NCBI GenBank assembly: GCA_033398695.1
Contig: CM065801.1
Location: 9,424,001-9,488,000 of the forward strand
Direction: 5' to 3'
Origin: Orobanche coerulescens
Taxonomy: Eukaryota > Streptophyta > Magnoliopsida > Lamiales > Orobanchaceae
DNA: 64,000 nt
In this document: positions 1 through 10,859 of the stretch, in pieces
Layout of the letters: each line of letters opens with the position of its first letter
How positions within the stretch are numbered: the first letter of the stretch is position 1
The notes under the pieces: generated by a model
Seen by the model: the letters and a program-made list of their open reading frames with translations, nothing else
The model's database searches: none
What the model was told of the DNA's origin: nothing
Position numbers and translations under genes: made by a program

Positions 1-477
1 AATATACCAACATCAAATCCCCAAGAAGTGTTTCAAACCAACAAAACATCTTCAATACGATCATTAATCCAATATGAACATTCAAAGTCGTGATTTCAAC
101 AACAATTAATCGAAACCCCCCAAATCCAACTCAATATTCAAAGTGTTCTTGAATAATCCTTCAATAATCCAACGAATATTTATACAAACTCATAATCATA
201 TGTATATCTCTTCATACAACACGATTATAACGTCCAAAACATCATATCTCAACACAAAATCGAAATCCAAGATGTTTGAAGAGTATTACCTTTGAAGATC
301 CAAGTACTTTGATTCGACGAACACGCGTTAGATCGACAATCCGAGCTTCACAACCGAATAAAAATGATGAAAAACGAGTACTCAAGTGATAGATGAAGAA
401 CATTTCTCCCACAAACCCTCTCTCTCGGAAGTAGGATGAAGAAAAGGTGAAAATGAGGAAAATCCCGTCGGTCCACC

Positions 478-484
478 TTATATA
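478..484 (-). promoter_or_regulatory. TATA box of the G1 LTR
   Basis: The minus strand reads CCTATATAAGG here, immediately downstream of the GC-rich array. The G2 LTR has TATAAAT at the matching position, after its own array. The position between array and leader supports it as the U3 core promoter. Confidence 0.55.
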
Positions 485-504
485 GGTCCCAAGGACGCAC
501 GACC

Positions 505-905
505 AATCCGCACGACTAAGTGTCCGTGCGTCCGGTCGTGCGTGAGGCTACTGCCAGCTGCTGTTCTTAGCGCCTGAGCGCCGCGCACGAGCAGCAACTC
601 GTGCGGCCTGCTCGTGCGGCCCTAACTCGAACGCTGGGCCTCCTACCCGGTACAGCCGCAACACACGAGCACCACGCCCGAGCAGTTGCTCGTGTGTCCT
701 GCTCGTGCGGCAAAGACTCGACCACTGGACCTCCTGCCCAAACCAACTGCAACACACGAGCGCCGCGCACGACCAGATGCTCGTGCGGCCTGCTCGTGCG
801 GCACTGACTCGGCTGCTGGGTCTCCTGCCCAGTCCAGCCGCAACGCACGAGCGCCGCGCACGACCAGCTCAGGCGGCCTGCTCGTGCGGCCCTGCTCGAC
901 AAGCA
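505..905 (-). repeat. GC-rich inverted-motif array in the G1 LTR promoter
   Basis: Four units repeat at exactly 91 bp. In units 2-4 the first motif is centred near 666, 757 and 848. Each unit holds four related 8-mers: two of type GCACGAGC followed by two of the complement GCTCGTGC, with centres 13, 12 and 13 bp apart. The ~50-bp spacers between units carry a CTGGACTGGGC-like segment when read on the minus strand. The array ends just upstream of the LTR TATA box. Open frames in this block are by-products of the repeat and are not genes. Confidence 0.85.
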
Positions 906-1104
906 GCTAAGCCTAGAATGAATGCACCGAGTACAAAAATCACGGAATTACAAATATTACGCCGAACGGTGAACACAATTGAATGAGTATGAATGATGAG
1001 TGATTATTAATGAGTGAAAATTACTGAGTGACAATTACTGATTGATAATTACTGAATAAAAATGACTGAATTACAACCGGGTATTACATACTCCCCCCTT
1101 AAAA

Positions 1105-2503
1105 AGAGTTTCGTCCTCGAAACTAAGGGTCAAACAACTCGGGATAACTCTCCAGCATACTATCTTCGGTTTCCCAAGTAGCCTCTTCGACTCCGTGTCT
1201 AGACCACTGGACCTTTACCAAAGGAATCATCTTGTTCCTCAACTGTTTGATTCGCCGCTCTAATACTCGTATAGGACGCTCCTCATATGAATGATCATCG
1301 GCGATCTCGATTTCTTCAAACTGAAGTATGTGGCTCGGGTCGGCAACATACTTCTATAACTGAGATACGTGAAACACATTATGAATTCGGCTCAACGCCG
1401 GAGGTAAGGCCAATCGATAAGCTAACTCGCCTACACGATCCAAAATCTCAAACGGTCCAATGAATCTCGGACTCAACTTTCCCCTCTTCCCAAAATGGAA
1501 GATACCACGACTCGGGGATACTTTGACCAAAACATGGTCACCTCTCTCGAACTCTAATGGTCGACGACGATTATCTGTATAAGATTTATGTCGACTCTGA
1601 GCGGTCAACAAACGACTCCTGATCAAAGCTACCTTCTCACGGGCGGCTATAAGCATATCAGGCTCGGTGCCGATCGATTCTGATAAGTCATCCCAACACA
1701 AAGGAGATCGACAACGACGACCGTACAAGGCCTCGTAAGGTGCCATCTTAATCGAAGCATGCCAACTATTATTGTATGTGAACTCGATCAATGGTAGTTG
1801 GGCTTCCCAATCATCTTTCCAATCGAGAACACATGCCCTCAACATGTCCTCTAAGGTCCGAATAGTCCTCTCCGATTGTCCGTCGGACTGAGGATGAAAA
1901 GATGTACTGAGATTAAGCTGAGTTCCCATAGCACGATGAACTGATTTCCAAAAATGAGACACGAATCGTCCGTCACGATCGGAAACGATACTTTTAGGAG
2001 TACCGTGCAATCTCACTATCTCTTTGATAAACAATTGGGCAAGTCTCTCGGGACCCCACGTATCCTTAATCTCAATAAAATGAGCTGATTTAGTTAGGCG
2101 ATCCACAATTACCCAGATTATATTCATGCCACGACGACTCGTCGGTAAACTCGTGATGAAGTCCATTGAAATATCCTACCACTTCCACTCTGGAATAGGG
2201 AGAGGTTTCAGCATACCCGCCGGTCGCTGATGTTCTATCTTGACTTGCTGACAGGTCAAACATCTCGAAACAAATTCCGCGACTTCTCGCTTCATATTAC
2301 TCCATCAGTAATTTTGTTTCAAGTCTTTATATATCTTGCTAGACCGTGGATGAACGGAATAAGGGGTAGCATGAGCTTCTCTCAAAATCGAGTTTTTCAA
2401 ATCATCATTCGCCGGTACGCACAATCGATTCTTAAAACGCAAAAGTCCATCCTCATGGATCACAAACCCGGGGGCCTTCCCCTGAGTCACATCATCTCAA
2501 ATC
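1105..2503 (-). pseudogene. G1 pol remnant: integrase and chromodomain of a Tekay/Del-like gypsy element
   Basis: The minus-strand frame 2166-1354 gives the integrase core and C-terminal domain, beginning MDFITSLPTSRRGMN. It has the VSDRDGRF aspartate and the QSDGQSERT glutamate region. The piece from 2490 to 2305, in another frame, is the linker and zinc-binding N-terminus of integrase. The protein is near-identical to the G2 integrase at 35169-36152. A stop follows SQL near 1353, where G2 reads SQLRKYV; the chromodomain coding continues behind it to about 1120. Gag, protease, reverse transcriptase and RNase H are absent: the sequence jumps from the integrase linker straight into LTR sequence at about 2497-2504. 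Confidence 0.85.
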
Positions 2504-3419
2504 ATAATCCAACGAATATTTATACAAACTCATAATCATATGTATATCTCTTCATACAACACGATTATAACGTCCAAAACATCATATCTCAACACAAAAT
2601 CGAAATCCAAGATGTTTGAAGAGTATTACCTTTGAAGATCTAAGTACTTTGATTCGACGAACACACGTTAGATCGACAATCCGAGCTTCACAACCAAATG
2701 AAAATGATGAAAAACGAGTACTCAAGTGATAGATGAAGAAAATTTCTCCCACAAACCCTCTCTCTCGGAAGTAGGATGAAGAAAAGGTGAAAATGGGGAA
2801 AATCCCGTCGGTCCACCTTATATAGGTCCCAAGGACGCACGACCAATCCGCACAACTAAGTGTTCGTGCGTCCGGTCGTGCGTGAGGCTACTGCCGGCTG
2901 CTGTTCTTAGCGCACGAGCGCCGCGCACAAGCAGCAACTCGTGCGGCCTGCTCGTGCGGCCCTGACTCGAACGTTGGGCCTCCTGCCCGGTACAGCCGCA
3001 ACACACGAGCACCACGCCCGAGCAGTTGCTCGTGTAGCCTGATCGTGTGGCAAAGACTCGACCACTGGGCCTCCTGCCCAAAATAGCCGCAACACACGAG
3101 CGCCGCCCACTATTTAGATGCTCGTGAGGCCTGCTCGTGCGGCACTGACTCGGCCGTTGGGTCTCCTGCCCAGTCCATCCGTAACGCACGAGCGCCGCGC
3201 ATGACCAGATGCTCGTGCGGCCCTGCTCGACAAGCAGCTAAGCCTAGAATGAATGCACCGAGTACAAAAATCACAGAATTACAAATATTACGCCGAACGG
3301 TGAACACAATTGAATGAGTATGAATGATGAGTGATTATTAATGAGTGAAAATTACTGAGTGACAATTACTGATTGATAATTACTGAATAAAAATGATTGA
3401 ATTACAACCGGGTATTACA
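2504..3419 (-). mobile_element. 5' LTR of G1, truncated
   Basis: This is a direct repeat of 164-1088, with the minus-strand start TGTAATACCCGG at 3419. It includes a second copy of the 91-bp GC-rich array (about 2915-3235). The inner end of the LTR is missing: at 2504 it joins pol sequence rather than a primer-binding site, so a deletion removed the end of the LTR, the leader, gag and most of pol. A few substitutions and small indels separate the two LTR copies. Confidence 0.8.
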
Positions 3420-5545
3420 ATGATCATCCTCACAATCTTTTAGTTCTCACGGGTGTGCCCGTTCTGGCCATGGACACCATCTCGGGATTAACAAGTATTT
3501 CATTTGAAGTGGTCCATCTTCACACTTATAAAAGTGACTTCCTATTAAAAGTATCCTACCAACATACTTCACCTTTTAGATATAAGAATCATTAAAAGCT
3601 TATCGCTTAACCTCACCACACGGTAGGTAACACTCTTATGTCCTGGGAATAGAATTAAGAGAGAGCGTCCGAATCCACTTCACAACTTAGTTTTCCCATT
3701 GAACCAAGTTCTTGGGATCTCCAGTCAGCATGGTTGGGTTACCGCCATGAAAGTAACTATTTTGTGGATTTCAATCTCATTCCTCTTGATAAGCAGCTTA
3801 CTTGATCTCTGTTTAAGTCTTTTGTAAGCGAATCCGCCAAGTTATCCTTTGACTTACGTAATCAATTGTGATAACTCTAATTGAGATCAGCTGCCTAATG
3901 GTATTGTGTCTTCGTCGAATATGCAAATACTTACCATTATACATGCTATTATGTGCCCGGCCTATAGCCGATTGACTATCACAGTGAATAGTCACAACGG
4001 GCAGAGGTCTTACCCAACAAGGAATTCTTTGTAGGAAATCTCTTAGCATTCAGCCTCTTCTCCGGCTTTGTCTAGTGCAATAAACTCAAATTCCATCGTG
4101 TATCGAGCTATACACGTTTGTTTATATGATTTCCAAGATACAACACCTCCACCTATGGTAAACATATAACCACTCGTAGATTTCGAATTCCTCGTGTCTG
4201 ATATCTAATTTGCATCACAGTATCGTTCGAGTACAGCTGGATATCTTCCATAATGCAAACCATAGTTCATGGAATATTTTAAGTATTCAGAACCCTTGTT
4301 ATTGCTTTCTAATGATCATTACTTGGATTACTCGTGTACCTGATAAGTCTATTTATTGTGCAGGCTAAATCAGGACGTGTGCAGTTTGTTAAATACATCA
4401 AATTGTCTATTATTCTCGAGTATTCCAATTGTGATATGGGTTCACCTTGATTCTTCTTTAAATGTAAATTTACATCTATCGGTGATTTTATTGGCGTCAC
4501 ATCATATGAGTTGAATTTTCTAAGCACATTCTCAACATAATGAGATTGAGTTACGATAATTCCCTCTGGCGTTCTAAGAATTTAAATTCCTAGTATCACA
4601 TCTGCCAATCCCATATCTTTTATATCAAAATGTTTTGTCAACATTTTCTTTGTGGCCATAATACCTTCGTGTTTAATTCCCATGATCAACATATTGTCCA
4701 CATAAAGGCATACAATTACATATGATTCTGATGTGTCTTTTATATAGGCACATTTATCACACTCGTTAATCTTAAACCCATTTGATAACATTATTTTATC
4801 AAATTTCTCATGCCACTGTTTTGGTGCTTGTTTAAGACCATATAGGGATTTAACGAGTCTTCACACCTTTTTCTCTTGACTGGGAGCAATATACTCTTCA
4901 GGTTGTTCCATGTAGATTTCTTCCTCTAATTCACCATTCAAAAAAGCTATCTTTACATCCATTTTATGTATTTCAAGATTATTTAGTGCTGCAATAGCAA
5001 TAAGAACTCGAATGGATGTAGTCCTTGTTACTAGTGAATAGGTATCGAAGAAATCAACACATTTCTTTTGTTTGAACCCTTTAGCCACCAATCTTGCCTT
5101 GTACTTCTCTATTGATCCATCTGCTTTATACTTCCTTCAAAGAATACACTTACATCCTAGAGCTTTGCTTCCCGGTGGGAGATCTACCAATTCCCAGGTA
5201 TGATTTTGCATAATGGAATCAGTTTCACTATTGATAGCCTCTTTCTAGAGTGGCGCTTCTGGAGTGGACAATGCTTGTTTGATTGTCCTGGGTTCATTTT
5301 CTAACATGTATGTTAGATGTTCAGGACCGAAACTTTTCTCCTTTCGGTCTCTCTTACTGCGTCTTGGTTCTACTTCATTGTTATTTTGACTTGAACCAAT
5401 TGCAGCATCATGATCCCTTTTCCGGGATTCTTTTGTCTTTTTATCTTTCCAAGGAAATATATTTTCAAAGAACTCAGCATCCGTTGCTTCAATTATAGTG
5501 TTTTCATGTATCTCTGGGATTTCTGATTTGTACACCAAAAATCGA
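3420..5545 (-). pseudogene. Degenerate Ty1/copia pol relic
   Basis: In order on the minus strand: an integrase C-terminal or linker segment (5538-5245, with basic RRSKRDRKEK), the reverse transcriptase start (5091-4861, MVAKGFKQKK and the AFLNGELEEEIYMEQP motif), the RT active-site region (4791-4582, with YVDN in place of YVDD), the RT/RNase H connection (4527-4309) and an RNase H remnant (4049-3813, CDSQSAIGRAHN). The frame is broken between all blocks. The 5' half of the element and clear LTRs are missing. The lower end abuts the outer end of the G1 LTR at 3419. Non-coding bases near 3690-3717 recur reverse-complemented near 40058-40085. Confidence 0.8.
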
Positions 5546-6232
5546 TACGCACTGCACGGGTGTATATGGGGTGTGGTTGGGGAGATGTGGCTCTATCATT
5601 CCTCTTTTTTTAGCTTCCCATTCGCCGCGTTTTTTTTTTCTTTAAGTTTAATTTAATAACATAATCTCTCCTATATGTTGTTTCATATTTTTGAGATGAA
5701 AGTTGTTTATTACTGTTGGGTATCGGGTCGTACAATTTTAGCTAAAAAGTCAGGATTGATAGTACAAGCAGATTAAACGAATATAGCAATTATAATTTAT
5801 ATTCTACGGGATATGGTTTAAGGATTACATGCCAACTAAATGAACATGTAATTATAACCAATATAATTATTGCAATAAACCCGAATAAGATGCTGTCGAA
5901 AAGGATTACAAACATCGAGAACAAATCTGAAACAAAGAGAGCCGATCCAATTAGCAATGATGATGATAATAACCGATATATACCAACCAATTAAAACAAC
6001 AAACTGCAGAATATATATTTATATATATAACAAATATATATAATATATATAGATAAATACTAGAAAATATATTAGTATTATAAAAACCCTTAGGAACGAG
6101 ATGAATAGGCTCAGATCTTCCAAAACCCTAGCAATGACACCAATACAATCGTTTTTCCACTGAGGAATGCCCGAACCATCTCCGGCTTCCGAGAACTCGT
6201 CTTGACCCTCTCTCTTACTGTTGGTCTCTGTT
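5546..6232. other. AT-rich spacer, no gene seen
   Basis: No coding signal. A TA-rich tract lies at about 6012-6055. Nothing else is recognised. Confidence 0.5.
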
Positions 6233-6720
6233 TCATACCGTACCGAAATTCTCGGTATAACAAAATTCACATCGATATCGTATCGAAAGTTCCGGTTTAC
6301 CGAAATCCGGTATACCGAAATTTCGGCATGGCTTTCGATCCATACCGATACCGTACCGAAATTTCGGTATATCGAATTTCATTTCGATATCGGTATATAC
6401 TAGACTTATCGAAATACCGAATTACCAAAATATCGAATTTTTTTGATATCTGATATATACCAAAGTACCGAACAAATAAAGTACCAAAAAATTGATATAC
6501 CTATATATATATATATATTGAAATACCGATTTTTTTTGTATTTCAGTATATACGGAAATACCGAAAATTAAAAAAATCATACCATTACCGTACCGAAAAT
6601 TTTCGGTACGGCACCATACTGTATCTAAAATTCGTTATATGAAAATTTTCGATATTTTCGGTATTTTTTCGGTACAGTAGATACGATATTTCTGCATTTC
6701 GATATATTTTCCCACCCCTA
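6233..6720. mobile_element. Truncated hAT-like non-autonomous element filled with ACCGAAATTTCGGT-type repeats
   Basis: The block is packed with variants of the self-complementary motif TACCGAAATTTCGGTA. It ends at 6720 with TTTTCCCACCCCTA, which resembles the right end of the hAT MITE at 42483 (GTGCCCACCCCTA). No matching left end or 8-bp target duplication was found, so the left part is probably lost. Frames across it are repeat-encoded. Confidence 0.55.
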
Positions 6721-6839
6721 AGGATAGGCTATATAATATGATTTCTCTATCTAGTTCTACATTGGATCATCTCGTCCAATAAATTCATATATTATAGGTC
6801 CTTAGTTGAAGTCTCCATCAAACTCTTTTTCGATCTCTC

Positions 6840-7110
6840 TTATCTTCTCCGGCCATTGTTAACATTCATTGTTTTCACCTTCTTATCGGAGCCTCCAATG
6901 GTCTTATATCTTCGGACATGATCATACCATCCTAACCGATTTTCTTTGGAGCTACACCTACCTTGTCTAATATCACTTCGTTTCTAATCTTGGTCTTCCG
7001 TGTAACTCCACACACCATCTTAATATTCTCATCTCTGCTGTCGACAACTTATGAAAATATTGGTACTTTACTGCCCAATACTCTGATCTGTATAACTTAC
7101 TCGGTCTTAT
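6840..7110 (-). pseudogene. LINE reverse-transcriptase C-terminal relic
   Basis: The minus strand translates, with frame changes, to pieces such as HKLSTAEMRILRW and TKIRNEVILDKVGVAP. These match the conserved C-terminal stretch of plant LINE ORF2 proteins. It is badly decayed, and no poly(A) or target duplication is visible. Confidence 0.55.
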
Positions 7111-8540
7111 TGTCGTCATGTAATACTTACATTTGATGTTAAGAGACATCTTTTTATAAGATTACAAATGCACTTCTACGCTTATTTCATCTCGCTTGAA
7201 TCTTATGTCTAACATCTGCATAACATAGACCCCAAGTATCCAAATAAATCCTTCTCAACAATATTCCGTAAAACTATATATTAGAGTAACGCTCGTGATA
7301 AAGACTTAAAACAAAGCTATAATGATCAGTAGTGTTAATCATCTATCTGCATTTTCTTCTTTTCCATCTAATTGATGAATTATTCTCAGTTTAATTGTTT
7401 TAGATTTTTAAATATTTTTTTAATAATATTCTCCCTAAAAATAATAAGTAACGGAATGGAAGGACAAATAGTACTTTCTCAAACATTAGGTAACAAAGGG
7501 AATCACTGCTTTGAGTATTGTGATTCTCTATCAATCGAGTTATAACTGCGCGTATTTCATATTCCTTCCGTTGTGATAAATATATATTTTTAAATTTTCG
7601 TCCTTTTGATGAAAATACAAGTCGTTTTAAACCATCTATTATCATTCACTTTAAAAAAAATCAATCAATTAATATTATAATTTACATAATGGATAATTTT
7701 TAATTTTAAAAAATATTATATAAATTTTGATCAGATATTAAGATTTTATTTTAAATTGATTCTCTTTAAATGACACAAAATTATGTTTTAAAATAATTCT
7801 TTCAAATAGAGTGAGTAATTATCACATGGATCGTGGTTTTATACATATTTTGAGTATCATTTAATTTTAAACATAAGTTAGACAATAATACACATTACAA
7901 ATTCCAATCTCTTACTTCCTTCAATATAGTACAAAAAGGTTAACGTATGCAAAAATGATATTTGGATTAAAATTCTAAATTTAATACTAAATATTACAGA
8001 CGAATAATTTAGATTATCGACAGATATTTTAAACATAAGTTAATTTATAAATATCACATAGAGCACAACAGAATGTTAGAAATGAAAAATACAATTTATA
8101 ATCGGACTATTTTTCTTTTGGCATCAAAACAAACAAATAAATTGGAATTGCACCAGATCAATGGCATACCACTAGTATGTAAATTAGCAACTGATAATTT
8201 AAATTACTTGTTAGTAATAAAAAGTACCATCTGAAACTTCTATGGTGGAAAAATCCGAAATATAAAAAATGCAATAAATATACAAAACTCATAAGGATGC
8301 ATTAATATCAACTCTCAAATCCATATCATAATATTCACTATATAAAATCAAACTATGAAAATATGTTTAACTTATAATATTCATATGTAATTTCTTGTTT
8401 TGGTGTTGTCGTACAATTGGTATTTGTATTTTGTTCATACATTGGATGATTATATTGGATGTTGATGTTCTTACTCAGTTCGTGTATTGAAAGTAGTTAT
8501 GAACCGTTTGTGACTAACTTTGCATTATATCACCAAAGGC
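7111..8540. other. AT-rich spacer, no gene seen
   Basis: Strongly AT-rich with only short chance frames. A MITE-like end (ATTCCTTCCGTTGTG at about 7559) hints at an old Stowaway-type copy, but its partner end is not clear. Confidence 0.4.
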
Positions 8541-8566
8541 CAATTACATCCGTATAAATGGGATTA

Positions 8567-9010
8567 ACGACCGTAACACATTGGAGAGACGACCGTATGA
8601 AGGTTAGTGTACGACCGTATGTGTGTTTGCGTTGTTGGTTTTTGACATATCATTGTATAGCCGTATATGTTGGAATACGACCGTTTATGTGAATGTTATG
8701 GCCGTATAACAGATGATATACGCCCATTTGTTAACTGCTGCGAGCTACTGGATGTTTTCGTATTTGTTCTTGGAACGAGGAGAACGACCATATGAATGGA
8801 TGTTACGACCTTAAGTGATGCTTGTACGACCGTACGTAACTTATGTTACGGCCATATGTAACTTATGTTACGACCGTATGTATCTCAAGTTACGGACGTA
8901 TGCCAGGACCTGTTGGTTTCGTAAACTTCAACGTAAGGTTTGTACGTCTGTATGCATGCATGGATACGACTGTATATATGGATTATACGACCGTGTGTGG
9001 CTGTGGTACG
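8567..9010. repeat. Periodic ACGACCGTAT array, 21-22 bp spacing
   Basis: Starts of the ACGACC-type core lie at 8567, 8589 and 8611; then 8657, 8677, 8698 and 8720; then 8784, 8805, 8826, 8848, 8870 and 8892; then 8944, 8966, 8987 and 9008. The spacing inside groups is 20-22 bp, about two helical turns, and groups are separated by ~50-bp spacers. The last group is interrupted by the hAT insertion at 9011 and weaker copies follow it. Confidence 0.75.
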
Positions 9011-9902
9011 CAGGGGCGGATCTATGCCTAACCTGGTGGTGCAAGTGCACCACTATATTTTTTTCAGAATAAGACCCCCTTCCCCGATAATATCTAGTAT
9101 TATCTTTCCCGTTATTTTATTTTGGCAATAGTTGAATTATCGAGGAATTTAATTTTTTTTTATTCTCAAAGTTTAATAGGTAAAGTCATATATACCTATT
9201 AAATATATTTTTTGATTTGACGTAATCTGTTTTGATCAAGGTGAAATTAATTAAAGTGTTTAAAATTGTTTATTCAACCTTGAAGTATTTCGCAAACACT
9301 TGCTTCTTTTGAAGAATATTTATGTAATATGATGAAAAAATTAAGATGCACCCTTAATACAAAACTAGTTGAAGGGTTTCAGTTAACCAAATATTAGAAA
9401 TTACTTTTGAAAGAAATGTTGATTTTGCCCGTAGCAACTGCAAGTGTTGAACGAGTCTTCTCATCTATGAAGTATGTGAAGAGTGAGTTATGTAGTAAGA
9501 TGGGTGATCAATGGTTAAACATTTATAGAAAAATATATACTTCAAACTATTAGTAATGATGTTATTTTAGCACATTTTCAGGAAATGGAGAGTAAATGTA
9601 GGCGATTTTCTTTGTAAATGTACGGATCCTTTGTTTTTTTTTTGTTTTTTTTCCCACACACGCACACGAGGGGGATCGTCCCCTGTCCTGAGTACCCCCC
9701 AAGAGGATCGACCTCACCTCGATCTAGAGGTAAGTTTTCCAGCATGACATTCGCCTCATTGTCCCCCGCTTTGTTATTACTGACTTTCTTTATGTATTAT
9801 TTGTTATCTTTAATGTAATTTTAATATATATTTATCGTTCGACATTGTTTTTCGTGGGACGATCGGTGCACCAGTGGTTTTTCGGTCCTGGATCCGCCTA
9901 TG
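9011..9902 (+). mobile_element. hAT transposon relic with perfect 8-bp target duplication
   Basis: The left end CAGGGGCGGATCTA and the complement of the right end (CATAGGCGGATCCA) match at 12 of 14 positions. The element is flanked on both sides by GTGGTACG (9003-9010 and 9903-9910), the 8-bp duplication typical of hAT elements. An 892-bp length and a decayed transposase segment show that it is a non-autonomous deletion derivative. It lies inside the ACGACCGTAT array. Confidence 0.85.
9400..9560 (+). pseudogene. hAT transposase dimerisation-domain remnant
   Basis: The plus strand reads LPVATASVERVFSSMK followed by a CSKMGDQWLN-like segment, the conserved C-terminal dimerisation region of hAT transposases. 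The rest of the transposase is absent or unreadable, so no active protein is expected. Confidence 0.75.
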
Positions 9903-10250
9903 GTGGTACGGCTATATGGCCATGACCTTCGAGCCGAGTGGATGAGAGTTATGTAAGGCTCTGTCGTATGAAGTGGAGATATGACCGTATATTGGAGAGT
10001 TATGGTCATAACATTTTGGGATACGGCAGCATCTCATGGCAGTACTGCAACTCGATTTTTACACCCATTTATTTTCTTCATTTCATAGATAGAGTGTTTT
10101 TGGAGAGATTTTGAGTTCCAAACATTTGAGTGTTCGTGGAGTTGATCGTCTATAATGATTGTTGAGTTTGAGAAGAGTATTGAAACGGATTCAACTGGGG
10201 ATTGTCATCTGAATAGTTCTTCAACTTGGATTTTATGGTGAGTGTGTAAT

Positions 10251-10688
10251 GTAAACTAAAATGTAAAAGATATTAATGTTGAGTGGGTGAAAGTTGGAAC
10301 AGAAAATATAAATGTCACTAAAAGTATTTAATTAAATGTAATATTCTAAAATGATAATGTAGTACTTCGAACGGATGGAGAGAGTACAATAACCCGTATG
10401 ACAGCCATTTTGATTGGACTATGCAAACACTATACCACGGATTCGATAGATGGATAATTAATTAATCTTATAATAACTCAATTTACTCCACTAATCGATA
10501 GATGGACATAAGTAAGTGGCTAATTATTAAGTGCAAGTAATGTCATCATATGGGTGAGGAATAATAATTGCCAAGTGATTGATTTGTAATTGTGGCCATG
10601 ATTCGAACCTAAACGGGGTCGTAGGGTTCGCAGCCCCACACGCCTCACGCTTAAAGCATAAAGATTCTTCTTGGTGGGACCTCTCAAT
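10251..10688. other. Spacer with a Stowaway-type MITE end
   Basis: The stretch near 10368-10386 (CGAACGGATGGAGAGAGTA) looks like the right end of a Stowaway-type MITE. The left end is not seen. No gene is recognised. Confidence 0.3.
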
Positions 10689-10850
10689 ACCATTCAACAG
10701 GAGTCCGGATCCTCTCCATTTCCTCAGAGGACTTGAAGGGTATGCACCGTCCGATGCAGACCCAAACACGCACACCCACATGGGTGTGTGTGATCTGGAC
10801 GGTTCAGATTGAATTGAGCCGTCCAGTTACTGGAGAGGAGCCCAGCTCAT
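10689..10850. mobile_element. Possible small MITE with terminal and internal inverted repeats
   Basis: The left side GGAGTCCGGATCCTCTCCA is partly complementary to the right side TGGAGAGGAGCCC. Two hairpins lie inside: around CACACCCACATGGGTGTGTG, and GGACGGTTCA pairing with TGAGCCGTCC. No clear target duplication was found. Confidence 0.35.
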
Positions 10851-10859
10851 TTAAAATAG

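Larger units (their letters stand above)
1..1088 (-). mobile_element. 3' LTR of gypsy element G1, cut by the left window edge
   Basis: Read on the minus strand, this long terminal repeat starts at 1088 with TGTAATACCCGG and runs off the window. Its first ~920 bases are repeated at 2504-3419. The same start is seen in the LTRs of G2 at 29008 and 36652, which identifies the family. It follows a polypurine tract (complement of 1091-1100) and the pol remnant, as expected of a 3' LTR. The other boundary is outside the window, so its length and target duplication cannot be given. Confidence 0.85.
8541..10250 (+). mobile_element. Possible degraded LTR carrying a periodic ACGACCGTAT array (split by a hAT element)
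   Basis: A periodic array (8567-9010, resuming at 9908-10030) is followed by sequence of leader type around 10060-10120. This parallels the order array, then TATA or leader, in the G1 and G2 LTRs. LTR ends, primer-binding site and coding region are not found, so the LTR assignment is an inference from architecture only. Confidence 0.3.

Noticed and set aside
505..905. Overlapping open frames on both strands (and at 2818-3189) that look like Arg/Ala-rich proteins
   Set aside because: They are produced by the 91-bp GC-rich repeat inside LTRs and have no domain or independent coding signal.
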